Of a stretch of 64,000 nt of DNA, positions 33,565 through 46,738 are shown in pieces. The stretch is from Brachycybe producta. Its lineage: Eukaryota > Arthropoda > Diplopoda > Playtdesmida > Andrognathidae. Both the position numbers and the translations under genes were made by a program. The notes below the pieces were generated by a model. It was given only the letters and a program-made list of their open reading frames with translations. It was not told the origin of the DNA and ran no database searches. Numbering within the stretch: position 1 is the stretch's first letter; every line of letters starts with the position of its first letter. The DNA lies in assembly GCA_036925085.1 (NCBI GenBank), contig JAUPFP010000006.1, positions 2,755,131-2,819,130 on the forward strand, given 5' to 3'.

Positions 33565-36184
33565 TTAACGATTATCGGCTAATAATATATTAGTATCTGA
33601 CGATTTCAAGTATAAAATATTTTGCAAAGATTGCGGAAGCTGAGACCATAATTCTAATTCGTTATTTTGCAAGATGATAGCATCGAGACATAACCTTAAC
33701 AAAGATTTCGGTGCGAACCACAAAGTGAAAACGTCTTCGGACTGACTCTAAAAACGGATAAAAAACAAAAATGATTTTTAAAAGATCGAGCTAGTTTTTT
33801 AAAAAAAACTTGCAGGAATTCTGGGACTGAGAATGTTTCCGGTGCATCCACCGAAGATGAGAACTTCTCCCGGATCTCCGAGACAAGCCGTATGCCATAA
33901 CCTCGGTTTAGGAAATTCTATCGGCACCGAAGTCCAACACATCGTCTCCAGATTTAGAAGCCAACAGTCACCTGAATTTCGAATATTTTATAACGAAAAA
34001 AGGAACCAATATTTTCATAAATAGCGAATAAAAGTATTGATATAATAGTTTAAAGAAAAATGAAAAGCCAATTAATTTAGAACGACTACAAAAAAATGTC
34101 GTTTTATAAGTAAAAACTTTAAAAAGCGAAGAAAAAGAGTCGTAGAAAAAAAAGACAGAAAAATCAGGTAACAAAAAAAATTGGGGGCAACCTACTGAAC
34201 TTACTAAAAGCTTTATTATTTTGGCTAAAACCACCATAAAGGGCAAGATGCGTGTTCGAAACGGCGATCAATGAATGCCACGAACGACCGTCCGGAACAC
34301 TACCTTTTGTTTCCAACCTAAACATGAGAAATTCATCACTAAAAATCCTGAAAAAGGGTCAAAGGTCACAAGCTAAACAAACCCATCGCTCCAAGTCATC
34401 GTGTCCAGGTCTAAACAGTGCAAATCATTCATTCGTACGTCCTGATTACGGCCGCCGAAAATGTAAACCTTGTTGCCGACTTTAGCTCCGGCATGAGCTG
34501 CTCTCGGAATAGGAGGTGGACCCTTTGTGTTAATAAATTTCAAACGAAAAATAATTGGCGTAATCTAGTCATTAGCAGCCACGTAAAGCCCCTGATCTAA
34601 GGCTTCACATAGCTTGTGCCAAAGGCAAGAAATAAGGCGAAAAGCTACAATATCTCCTGCATAGATAATATGCGGATACTAATCGAAAGAATAATCGCAA
34701 GTCAAGAGCAATGGAGAAACCACTTTGTGGCGCCACAAAGTGGTCCCTGTGAATCCGGTTTAAGGCTAAGCGACCATTTAATATAAGCAACATCCAATAA
34801 CATAAGTAATCAAACAAGAATTTGTAGTAACTAGAAGAGTCATCGTATCAAGTAAGAATTGTTAGAAATTAGAAGAGTCACTGAATCACAAATAAGAATT
34901 CATAAGTGAATCTTCTTCAGAGAATTTGCCTAAAACACAAGAATGTATTTGAAAACCATCCTCCCTTACACGTTGATGCATAAAAATTCCCCGGAAATTT
35001 GATAGTTTTCAACTAGTTTTTTTTTACTAGTCTAGTTTACAAAAAAATATAAATCTTTCCACTTGAAAAAACGCTTTCACGAACTTTCTACAATTAAGAA
35101 ATCACTTTTCACTCACCTTAAAAGAAGGCCACTTCCATTTCTGCGATCTCGGATCGAAAACGACCAACTGATTGTTCCAACCACGTCCACCGACCATCTA
35201 CAAACATAAAAAAAGCAGACGGTAAAAAAAACATCACGAAAACAAACACCAACGTCATGAAAAAGGTTAAAATTTACTCACTCCATCCAGAGACACGTCG
35301 TAGCAGAATTGACACTGCGTTTTGTTCAAACCGTGCGACCAATTGGTCTTTGGTGGATGTCCGAAACCACCGAAATAATAGAGTTTATCGTTATGTAACC
35401 ACCCGACCATTTTGTCACAAGCGATCGGTCGTTGTCCTTCGCAAGTGTAATTATGCCAAGTGAGTTTCATCAAATCGAGACAAAACATCTCGTTCGAGTA
35501 ACTCCGATCGTCCGGAGTCGTGTTAGTGTGACGGAAACCGCCGAAGATGTACAATTTGTCTTCGTGGACAAGGCCGCAAGAAGCTGAAGTTCCCATCGGA
35601 GAATTCTCCTTCGATGTCTTCAAATACGTCCTAAAAACGATCAAAACCAAAATCAACCAGTTTACCACACAAGACATTGTCATCTAAACCTCTTTGAAAA
35701 TATACCATTTCTCTACTAAGCGATCATAAAGCCATATTTCGTCGGTCGCTTGATATCTACTATCAAATCCATTCACATCCTACAAAAAAGTCACAAGAAA
35801 ACAGCATGAAAACGACGGAAAATCGTAAAATTCTATTATTTATAAGTTCAAAATAAAACAACGAGATGACATCACAATAGTGAATCACATCAATTGAAAA
35901 ATGGGTGTACTAACATGGCGTATTTCTTATCTATCACAAGCATCTCCGCCATAATAGTTCACTTAACTAAATGATTCATTAGGGCACGGCCTATGCGTCG
36001 TGACTTCAAAGTAAAGAAAGTAAGCCATGTCCTAGATTTAAAGCCAAATAATCGATCATTAACAAAACGAAGTCTAACTTACCATATAACCGCCCCAAAC
36101 GAGCATAAATTTGCCATGTTTCACAGCAACATGTCCCGTCCTCTTCAACGGCTCCGCGTATTCATCACTTTCCATATCAATCAT
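33565..36184 (-). CDS. KLHDC2: KLHDC2-type kelch protein, CUL2 E3 ligase substrate adaptor
   Basis: Eight exons: 36083-36184, 35706-35779, 35282-35630, 35117-35197, 34383-34522, 34205-34317, 33814-33971, 33565-33747; 399 residues, like human KLHDC2 at 406. Kelch blades show FGG/WGG doublets: LVWGGYM, YIFGGFRH, YYFGGFGH, YIFGGRNQ, ALYGGFS, LIFGGCTG. The three human residues that grip C-terminal diglycine degrons (R236, R241, S269) have counterparts at about R227, R232 and S261, in GGRNQDVRMND and GRSWHSL. The C-terminal SLLRLCLDAI fits an Elongin BC-box and is followed by a Leu-rich CUL2-type tail. It should therefore read -GG C-termini for ubiquitination in nucleus and cytosol. KLHDC1 is the alternative name. 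Two in-frame starts exist, at 36184 and 36175. Intron 7 needs a GC donor (CCT|GCAAGT). Confidence 0.91.
34523..35116. other. Kelch-gene intron 4 with a perfect palindrome
   Basis: Holds a 26-base perfect palindrome at 34719-34744 (ACCACTTTGTGGC and its inverse) and family A remnants near 34825-34900 (AACTAGAAGAGTCATCG, AATTAGAAGAGTCACTGAAT). Confidence 0.7.
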
Positions 36185-36763
36185 TATTTAAATAAACAAA
36201 ATTATAAAACAAAACACGAAAACGAAAATTCTGAACAAAACATAACGACGAACTTAAAATATAAACCGGTTACCAATAATCGGTGTTATAAACTTCCTGC
36301 GCATAGTCATATGATTATGATGTAAGTGCGCATAAATCGCAACGTCATCAGTTTTCGATTATCATCATCGCCCTGTTATAAATGACGTCATATAGGTACA
36401 TTCTAAAACAACAAATTTGTGAAACGGTCGTAACCAAAATTAGCCTCGAATACAAGCACATTTAACGTAACACTCATAGACGCGTATGTTATGAGATTTT
36501 AATATTGTCTATGAGTACGTGGATGTATGCGAGGCTGTTTTGACAGATATTAGCTAGATGTTTTCGAATGCAACCTATAATTATTTGCTTTTCATTGTCG
36601 TCAGTGGGAGGTCGCCATCTTTGCTCTCTCTCCATAGGTTTTGCAGCGTCCTCTTTATAACTACGTTAGTGTTAACAAGAAAGAGAGAAGACTAACAGTT
36701 TGCGTTTTTCTCTCGATTTAACCGTATTATAAACATCAAAACATCGTTAAAAGACACCTATTA
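36185..36763. promoter_or_regulatory. Shared upstream region of the kelch gene and RAB1
   Basis: 579 bases between divergent start codons, so probably a bidirectional promoter. It contains an imperfect palindrome at 36438-36540 (TAGCCTCGAATACAAGC...TCATAGAC / GTCTATGAGTACGTGG...GCGAGGCTG). The last 120 bases before RAB1 contain GAGAGAG and TTTGCG stretches, likely 5' UTR. Confidence 0.5.
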
Positions 36764-38263
<1,500 letters not shown>

Positions 38264-38544
38264 AAAAACGAAAAGGGAGATTGCCGATTGTCCTCATCAC
38301 CAGAAATTAACTTTTGTCTTAAAAGATGATGATGAATTTCCTTTGAAAATCTTGATTTATTAAAAAAAACGAGACAAAAAAAAGACCCCAAGTTTAATTA
38401 AAAAAAATCTATGAATTTCAAATATGAAAAAAAAACGACAAAAAAAAGCTATGTTTTGAAGTTTCATTTTTGTCTCCCTCCCTTTAAGAAACCTTTTTTT
38501 AGGAACGAAAGAAAAGACAAAAATAATATTAAATTATATCTATA

Positions 38545-38550
38545 AATAAA
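38545..38550 (+). promoter_or_regulatory. Possible poly(A) signal of RAB1
   Basis: AATAAA about 280 bases after the RAB1 stop in very A/T-rich sequence. Other candidates lie nearby. Confidence 0.35.
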
Positions 38551-39109
38551 ATTTGAAATTTGTTTTCTTTTTTGCATATAAAATATAAAAATTTACTTTC
38601 GGTTATGAAACTTGTTTTATTTTTTGGATTTACTTTACTTAATAAAATTTTTTTGGTGGGATTCAAAGTTAGGTTCTTAATTGGATCAAAATTTAAAAAA
38701 AATGTTAAAATTTGAGGGATTTTAATCTATACATTTAAAGGGGAGGAGGGGGGGGGGTTGAAAGTTAAAATGTTTTTTTCTCTCTATAGTTTCGTGTCTG
38801 CCGCTTTATATAAAAGTTTGAAAAATTAAGTCAAGATGTGGAGAAAACTTTTAAAAAGAATGTTATCAGTTCGTTTCATAACTTAAGTTTTTGCTTTATG
38901 TGTGTGTGGAGATATTAATTAAAATACATCTTTCAAACTGTAAAAGTAGAAATGGGGAGAAACTTAAGTTAAAACATTGTTCTTATTTAAACAGTATTTG
39001 AATATGGGAATTAAATTTTTGGCTGATTTTCAAGTGTAATTATTATTATATGAGAGGTTTAATTTGGACGAGTGGTGTTGACTTTTAAATGAATAACTAA
39101 TCTCCCGTA

Positions 39110-39245
39110 TTCAAAAACGTTACTTGAAATAAAGTTAAGCTTAAACCATGAAGCAAGACAATCTATAGTAAGTCTATGGAGAGTTTTTTAGTTTAGCTTT
39201 GTTTAAGTTTCACTTTGGCTTAAGTAAAGTATTAGAATACAGCCA
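39110..39245. repeat. Small inverted-repeat element
   Basis: CCGTATTCAAAAACGTTACT / AGTAAAGTATTAGAATACAG and AAAGTTAAGCTTAAACC / GTTTAAGTTTCACTTTGG face each other. Confidence 0.6.
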
Positions 39246-39358
39246 TTAGACCCTTTTCACGCTAACTACTTTTGGTGATTGAGTTCAACTGCAAAATGTA
39301 GTCAGCTTATCGTCAAAACGGTCCACCTGAAGTGGTTCGTGTAAAAAGGCTCTAAGGG
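39241..39358. repeat. Small TIR element, about 110 bp
   Basis: TTAGACCCTTTTCACGCTAA...ACCTGAAGTGGTTCGTGT followed by AAAAAGGCTCTAAGG. The ends are inverted and bounded by TTAG/CTAA. Confidence 0.6.
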
Positions 39359-39519
39359 CTGTGGCACACAGACGACATTTCGACTGTAAAGTGAAGTCTT
39401 AGGTAGTGGAAATATGGTTGTAATGTAATTTATATGGCAAAACTAAAAAGTGGCAAGTTTGAGCGATAACCCGACTTAATTTTGTAATCGAAAAGTGGTC
39501 TGTGTGTTTCAAGCTTACG

Positions 39520-39668
39520 ACTAAAAGAAATTATGCTTTTTTCGGTCAAAAAGACATGTTTAGGGGCTAGAATTAGTTTTCTCAGAGGTAATAGTCACTT
39601 AACGAAAAGTTTTCTTAGATATTAGCTTCTAAAGTCTATTGTGATTGAAAAAAGCATAATTCCGTCTC
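39520..39668. repeat. Small inverted-repeat element of AGAGGCTA type
   Basis: AAATTATGCTTTTTTCGGTC / GATTGAAAAAAGCATAATTC with inner GGGGCTAGAATTAGTTTTCT / ATATTAGCTTCTAAAG. Confidence 0.6.
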
Positions 39669-40629
39669 TTATCATTCACAATTACAAAAGTGAGGCCCTA
39701 CTAATTATCATTCAAGAGATGTTGATGACCATTTACGAGGGTTTACGGAAGGGTCATTTGTTGTAATGCCACTACTGACTGAAAAATATAAAAATTGCTG
39801 TAGATTTTTCTATTTAAAAAAACTTTGATTAATTATAAAGACTTAGAAATTAAAACGAAACTTAAATATCATTAGTTTTCAAAGTTTTGTTTTGTTTTTC
39901 CACTTTTATTTTCGAATACTTTTTTAGTTCTTATACTTTTTGTATGAAAATTTCTTTTAGGAAGGGGAGGTGGATTTTTTTTTTCTTCTGTTATTTTCTG
40001 CTGTAAAATATGTGCATTCATAATTAATTACAAAAAAAATATTTTGTATTGCATCTGCCTGATTATAAAAAAGTAAACTATTGTGTCTTCATTATTAATA
40101 TTTTTTGTGTTTTTGAGATTTACCGAAAAAAAGGACTGTGGGTTTTAATGTTTATCTTCTACTTTTGACTTTTTTTTTTGTTGTCTGATTGTGAAAAGAA
40201 AACTAAAAATGTTGTATCGTTTCTATGTAATGTTACGCGGAATAATTTAATTTCTTACGAGCTTACGTTTTAAAAAAATCCTTTTCTCTTTCCTCTCGAG
40301 ACTTCTGCAGAATTTTGTAGAACTGTTGTCCATATTTTTATCATTCCAAAAGAAAAAAAAAATACGAAGAGAACTTTTGTAATATTTTATCAATCACTTG
40401 TTCTTGTAGCTGCAAAAACTTGAGCATTGAAAAACAATAAGCTTGCAAAAAAAACCAACAACCAAGGTCCTTAAATTAAGCAAATTGAATGTGTGTCCAT
40501 AAATAAACAGTTACATCTTAAAAAAATTGACACATTAATTCTTGTTTTTCTAAGTTTTAACTAAATTTCTACTTTGTAATTAAGTGTGGTCATATTGAAG
40601 TAAGTTCCGATTACACTCGATCTAGCACT

Positions 40630-40920
40630 TAAACTTCAACCTGAAGCCTCTAAACAAGATTCCAACATATTCAAAGAACCAAACTGTAAAGAGTGAAACC
40701 CTGTTAACAGGGTACAAGTACTAAGTTTCTTTCTTTAACTTGAGCCTTTGCTTCATTGAGTATTCTTAAGCATTACCTTTTCAGCGTTGAAACTCTGTTG
40801 AAAGAGTTCAAAAGTGCCAAGTTTCCCTTCTTTAAAGCAGTTTTTTTTTTTAATATTCGAACCCTGTTGTGAGGGTTCAAGGGCTAAGTTTTTTTATTTT
40901 TGAATTCGAGCCTAAAGGTC
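40630..40920. repeat. Three short hairpins in loose tandem
   Basis: GAAACCCTGTTAACAGGGTA, GAAACTCTGTTGAAAGAGTT and GAACCCTGTTGTGAGGGTTC, each followed by a CTAAGTTT/CCAAGTTT word. Spacing is about 90 bases. Confidence 0.6.
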
Positions 40921-41116
40921 CAATGATGGTCGATACAGCAAACATCTCGAGTGTTTTTCAGCAAACTCGAACGATAAAACGGACATGAAAATCGATATTA
41001 AAATATAATATAACATGTTAGCTTTAATAAATCACCTTAAACCACTTATTAAAAAAAAAGTTAAAAATGTATTTTAAGTACAATTTCTGGTCTTACTAAT
41101 CTCTCTTAACGGCGTT

Positions 41117-44100
41117 TCACTTGTTGGACACGAGCCTCCGATGTCCATCGACGATCTCGTCGACGACGGAAGGTTCGGCCAAAGTCGACGTGTCTCCAAA
41201 GTCGTCTAATTTGTTTGCAGCCACTTGCCGTAAAATACGCCGCATGATTTTTCCGGAACGCGTTTTCGGAAGACTCGAACAGATCTTAATAATAAAAGAA
41301 CCCATTGAGATACAACATCGATCAATGTATCGATCGTGTGTTTATTTGAAAACGTTACTTGTACGTAATCCGGAATTGCGTAAGAGGCGATGTTCTTTTT
41401 CACCAAGGCTCTCACTTCTGAGACTATCATCTCCGAAGAAGTCGAATGGTTATCTTTAAGTACTACGTAAGCATAAACACCTTGACCTTTGATATCGTGT
41501 GGAAAACCGACCGCAGCTGTTTCAGCAACCGACGGATGTTCCGTCTTTACGAAAAAGTCAGTTCAGAAAAAATGAATTCTTTCCTTTCTTCTTGGCTTGC
41601 GATACAAACCACAACGTCTTCTATTTCGGCCGTTCCCAACCGATGTCCAGTGATATTAATAACATCATCCATCCTTCCGGTCATTTGATAATGACCATCG
41701 ATGTCACGTTGAGCTCCATCTCCGGTAAAGTAGTAACCTACACAAGAGATACGACAAACAACGAATGATAACAAAACAATCTTTCACTTTGTTCGACCTG
41801 GAAATGGTTTGAAATAGGTCTCGACGAAACGTTCGTGATTTCCGTACAACGTCTTCGCCATTCCTGGCCACAAGCTACGAATGCAAAGCGCACCAGAAGC
41901 CGGATTACCTTTCAACTCTTTTCCCTGCATAAACAGTAGAGAAAAACCCCCATTCTAAGTACACGATTAATTTAAATCACAAACTAAATAAATTCATTCA
42001 TTTGGATGAATACAAATAATTTATATGCAGTTAAAACCTTTTCATTGAGAAGAACGAGATCGATTCCAAACATCGGTCTCATAGGCATCACAGGAGTGAT
42101 TTTGGCGTTTGGAGCAGATGGTCGAGGAGCGATACAAACACCTCCAGTCTCTGAAAAAATACACAAAACGTAAACTTCAAAACGTTCTTTACGAAAAAAT
42201 TAAAATCTTTTATCGACCCGTTTGCCACCACGTATCGATGATCGGACACCTCCGCTCGCCAATTACATTATTGTACCAGTCCCAGGCTTCGCTATTAATC
42301 GGTTCGCCAACTTTTTTCACGATCAAAAACACAAACGGATAAAACAATCGGATTATGAAAATATTCTTAAAAAACCGTTAAGTCTTCGCACCCGTTCCAA
42401 GAACTTTAAGAGAAGATCGATCGTATTTTGTTGCCCAGTCGTCACCGCATTTCAGTAACATTCTAAAAGCCGTCGGAGATCCATAAAAATGCGTTATCTT
42501 CAAACGTTGAACCGTTTCCCAGTAACGACCCGGATCCGGATAAGTCGGAGTGCTTTCAAACAACACCGAAGTGCTACCGTTACAAAGTGGTGCGTAAACG
42601 ATATAACTGTGACCGGTTATCCATCCAATGTCGGCCACGCAGCCAAAAATATCTCCGTCTCCGATATCGAAAGTAACATTATGCGTAAAAGCGGCATAAA
42701 GAAGGTAACCGGCTTGACTGTGAACGATTCCCTTCGGTTTGCCCGTACTTCCGGACGTGTACAACGTAAAAAGAATGTCTTCGCTGTCCATTTCTTCGGC
42801 CACACAATCAGAACTCTCTCTGGACATTGCCTGAAAACGAACGGATCGTTACGAGAAAACAAAATCGGTTACGTATATCGAAATTAAACCTCGTCGAGGT
42901 CGATGTCGTGAGGTAGGTTTGAACACTTGGCACCGGTTCTCTTTGTAACAAAAACCCTTTTGACGGTCGGACACATCGAAACGGCGACATCAACAGTTTT
43001 CTTCAGATCAATCGCCTTTCCACCTCGCATCGCTTGATCCATTGTAATCACCGTTTCGACTCCAGCTATGGAAAAAACGCAATCAGGTATATTTCAAATG
43101 GATCCATTCTAAACACAAGCCGTGTTACCATCCTGGATCCTAGATGCTAAAGCGTCCGAACTGAATCCTGCAAAAACAACAGAATGAATCGCTCCGATTC
43201 GAGCACAAGCCAACATCGCTGCGACCGTAGTCGGAGCTGGAGTCATGTAAATCGCAACACGATCTCCACGTTTAACTCCGTTTCGCTTCAAGGTGTTGCC
43301 CAACTGACCGACAAGCGACGAAAGGGCGCTGCAAGAAAAAAAAAAAACTAAACATGAATCTAATGACATTATTCATTATAATAATTCCCATACCCATAAG
43401 TGATAATTTCTTCTTGTCCAGGTTCGTCTTTTTCCCAAATAAGAGCAACTTTGTTGGGATTTTTAGCAGCATGACGATCAACGCAATTCACTTTATCAAA
43501 CACATAAATGAAAATGAGTCGTTCATTGACTTAAAAATAATTTATTTTAGTAAACAGCACTTCTCGAGTCGAACTTTTGATTATTCTCGTTTTCACAAGC
43601 AGAATGAAGAGAAAACTAGAAAGTGTTTTAGAAACTAGAAGGGTAGCTCAATCTTTAAGAGTATTTTCATCTTTGATCTTTCAAATATCTTTCAAAATAA
43701 GCTTTTTATGTCAGATTGAAAGATTTCCAACAGAAAAACACTCTAAATTGATTGAGCTACTTTTCTAGTTTCTAAAACACTTTATAGTTTCTCTTAATTT
43801 CTGCTAGTGAAATACAGAATAATCAAGAGTTCGAAAATCAGCTGTTCATAAAAAAAAAACCATTCAACGCTTGCTTTGATGGTAAAGTAACCTTGACAAC
43901 ACTGCGAAGCAATGGTAATCAATGCAAGTTCACATTACGTCACAATCTTTTTTAAAGACACGTCCAGTGTTGCCAACTAACAAATATATTTGAAAGAAAA
44001 TGCGCCAAAAAAGCACGCGCATGCTTCCTATCTGTGTTGTTTGCTTATACAACCTATAAGTTGATAAACTTTATATAAAGGTGGTCTAAAATGACACGGT

Positions 44101-44871
44101 AAATATTAGATAAAACCTTACAATAAAAAGCAAACGAAGGCAAAATCCGAGGCCGCGTCGATAAGATAATTTTCAATTAAAAAAAAAACGTGGGCATTAG
44201 AAATCTGTAACGTATGACGTAATTGAATCTCTTGAATGTGATTTTTTTAAACACAACCAAGCAAAAGGGCATACTAATATGGCGTCATTATACAAAATAA
44301 CGCAAAGTACGCCATACTCATACACCTATGTGTCTACAAATCCTGCTTCGCAAAAACACTTTTATGTCAAATCTTCTGCATTCCTATACAAAAAAAAATC
44401 TTTACCGGCAACGTTGAGTTTTCCACCGATGAACCACCTGTTTTTACCGGTCTTTATGTCACAATCAGCGGCAACTTCAAAAGGTTTCATCCATTGAAGC
44501 CTCGACTTAGCCAAAGCTCCCCAAAACCTATCCGGATGACGTAAACTGAACTCGTGCAATTGGCCATGTGTTTCGATTCCCGCGTCCATTTCAACAACTT
44601 CCGGCACGTGAGCAGTCGACTGTAGTAGACGACATCCGATTGGACGAAAGATGTCACGTGACCGTCGCGATTTAAAAACATGACGGTGATGATCTATGAT
44701 GGATGACGACGACGACAAAGAAGACCTTGTCGTTGAGAGTTGGCGGGGGCGGCAGTGGTCAACCACTGACACTGACCGACCAAAGTATTGCAACTGACCA
44801 TTGAGTGACCGGTTTAAGGCAATACGACCACCGTAACTGGTGAAAGTACGCAAAACATAACGAGAATACAT
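41117..44871 (-). CDS. ACSS1: Acetyl-CoA synthetase, mitochondrial (ACSS1-like), complete
   Basis: Eleven exons: 44406-44871, 43394-43490, 43129-43328, 42890-43065, 42392-42830, 42218-42310, 42038-42150, 41798-41924, 41610-41737, 41359-41544, 41117-41284; all in phase, 730 residues. The first 90 residues are Arg/Ser-rich with almost no acid, as in a mitochondrial presequence; the catalytic part starts near [13 protein letters not shown]. Motifs: [10 protein letters not shown] (ATP loop), [29 protein letters not shown], and [10 protein letters not shown], which holds the catalytic lysine that sirtuins deacetylate. Reaction: acetate + ATP + CoA to acetyl-CoA + AMP + PPi. The wording [17 protein letters not shown] and [10 protein letters not shown] is closest to vertebrate ACSS1. 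Intron 1 (about 0.9 kb) holds a foldback copy at 43560-43860. ACSS2 is less likely given the presequence. Confidence 0.95.
43560..43862. repeat. Foldback family A copy in acetyl-CoA synthetase intron 1
   Basis: TAGAAACTAGAAGGGTAGC, TTTCAAAATAAGCTTTTTATG, CTACTTTTCTAGTTTCTAAA, right terminus GTTCGAAAATCAGCTGTTCA. Confidence 0.85.
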
Positions 44872-45400
44872 GATGATACCCTGTTGTAGAATTCACACAG
44901 ACAAATTATCTTTCAAGACTTATTATAATAAGATAAAACAAACAAAACACTTCAAACTAACTTCTTAATAAACTAACCAATGAAAATGGCCGCAAATCAA
45001 TCAAAAACCAATTAACAGTGAAACAATAAGCGATATATCGATATAACGTCACGTGGTTCCGCACCGGCGGCATGTACGTCACGTGTGACGTACCAGCTGA
45101 CAGTTACCATGCTCTGGTTAATCCTAACCTGAATACGTTATAAGGGAAAAGGGTTAAGGAAACGAAATGAAATAATGAGTACCATTGTTATGGTAGAAAA
45201 TGTCTATTTTAAGCTATTTCCGTCAATGTCACTTGACACTCAACTTGTTACTCAAAGGATATCTTCAAAATTTGTCTTCTCATTTTTTGTTATAGTTAAC
45301 CAGAGCATCAAAGTTTGAGTCGGTCTGCAAATTGTATTACGAGCCAATTAGCCTCTATGTGAGAACTCCTACAGTTTTTTCGCCTTATAGTTATTATAAC
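44872..45400. other. Upstream region of acetyl-CoA synthetase
   Basis: No coding sequence seen. It contains CACGTG-type palindromes (TCACGTGGTT near 45050, CACGTGTGACG near 45080) within 220 bases of the start codon, which could be bHLH sites. This is suggestive only. Confidence 0.3.
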
Positions 45401-45401
45401 C

Positions 45402-45608
45402 ACAGGCAATTAGAAATCGGCACATACAGAAGATGGCTCCGCCCTTTTTATGACGACCGGCAACTTCTAATTGGTTGGTTATGTAGCCTGACGTCACATG
45501 CTCCGCCCTTTTCAACGTCGAACCAGACAACAAAACACTTAGTAGTTGCCGGTCGTCATAAAAAGGGCGGAGCCAACTTCTGTTCGTCCCGTTTTCTAAT
45601 TGCCTGTA
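45402..45608. repeat. MITE family B copy 3
   Basis: CAGGCAATTAGAAATCGG...CCGTTTTCTAATTGCCTG; ends CACAGG / CCTGTA. Contains ATGACGACCGGCAACTTC and its inverse GTTGCCGGTCGTCAT. About 205 bp. Confidence 0.9.
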
Positions 45609-46738
45609 TTATAATCCTCCTAAGAGGAGACTAGAAACTCCCAATGCAATCCATCGAAATATTTTTATACTTATCTCTACTGTTATGGCAACATTCTGTC
45701 ATCAAAAAATATTCGCATTCTAGTAGATCAGATATGAGAATTAACAATTCAATAAATGATAACCCAACTTGTATGGCAGTAAAGTTACGAGAATATCTTT
45801 CGAAGGTCAATGACTCACTTGATGACGTCACCACCAACCAGTATTGGCAATTATGACAAAAACAGACCATGGAAGTAAATCACGAGATTCACAGCAGAGC
45901 AATGCGTGGCAAGGCGTTTTTGCTTTTTATTCGTGTTTTAATGGGTTTTCATACTTCTGTGTTATTCTTGGTATCAACAAAAACGCGGATAAGAAGTAAA
46001 ACAGGCTGACATACATACACTCTGCAGGGAATTTCGGTGAATCTTTCTGAATCTCGTAGATGATTTTTCTTCTGAATAAACAATTATTTAGTAGAACTTG
46101 AAAATAAATGGTTATAAATATAAAACCCACATAAAAATTCAAAATACGAAAGAATTATCATTAAACAAAGTAGTATAATGTACTATAAAAACGAGTTGAA
46201 ACTTAAGAGAAAACATAATATCGATTTTCTCGATGTACAATTAATTTCAAATAAAATATTGTTACGTTTACTGAACACAAAACCATTTTGATCCATCACA
46301 GGACCAACCACAGGGATTATAATTTTAAGCAGTTTAGAAAAAACAAAAAAATGAGGACCCTTCAGACTCGAAGGGGCCACGAGACACCCCTATACACATC
46401 TGACAATACAACCTGAGTGGCCCTCAGCCCCACCAATTCCAAAGTAAATTAAAAAAACAAAAGCAGCATTATATCTTAAATTGAAACATTTATAATGCGA
46501 AAAAAAAAACTACATAAAAGATCTTATGGCCTCCTCCATATCACACAATTTCAACAACAAAGTAACACTTAATTTACCGAAGGAGGGTCTTCTTACCCAT
46601 CAAGTGTTAACTTATCATCCTCAAAGTGTTAGTCATAATATTACGGACTCAAATTCACCAATTAAATCTCTCAGTTTCAATTTATTTCAACAACCGTCAA
46701 AGTAACTTGCCATTTTACCTTTCCGATCAACTAAGAGC
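45609..46738. other. Intergenic between the MITE and YIF1
   Basis: About 1.1 kb upstream of the ACSS gene and downstream of YIF1. No coding-like segment or repeat copy recognised, apart from A/T-rich 3' UTR-like sequence. Confidence 0.4.

Larger units (their letters stand above)
38560..41100. other. Gene-free gap between RAB1 and acetyl-CoA synthetase
   Basis: About 2.5 kb with no coding-like segment. It holds four small inverted-repeat elements (39110-39245, 39241-39358, 39520-39668, 40690-40900), each listed separately, and otherwise A/T-rich sequence. Confidence 0.6.

Noticed and set aside
40630..40920. GAACCCTG...AGGGTTC hairpins as transcription terminators
   Set aside because: Stem-loop terminators are bacterial. 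These are more likely repeat fragments near a gene end.
44362..44405. Exon 1 of acetyl-CoA synthetase reading on into YRNAEDLT
   Set aside because: The donor GCCG|GTAAAG at 44405/44406 joins in phase to [12 protein letters not shown], as in the family.
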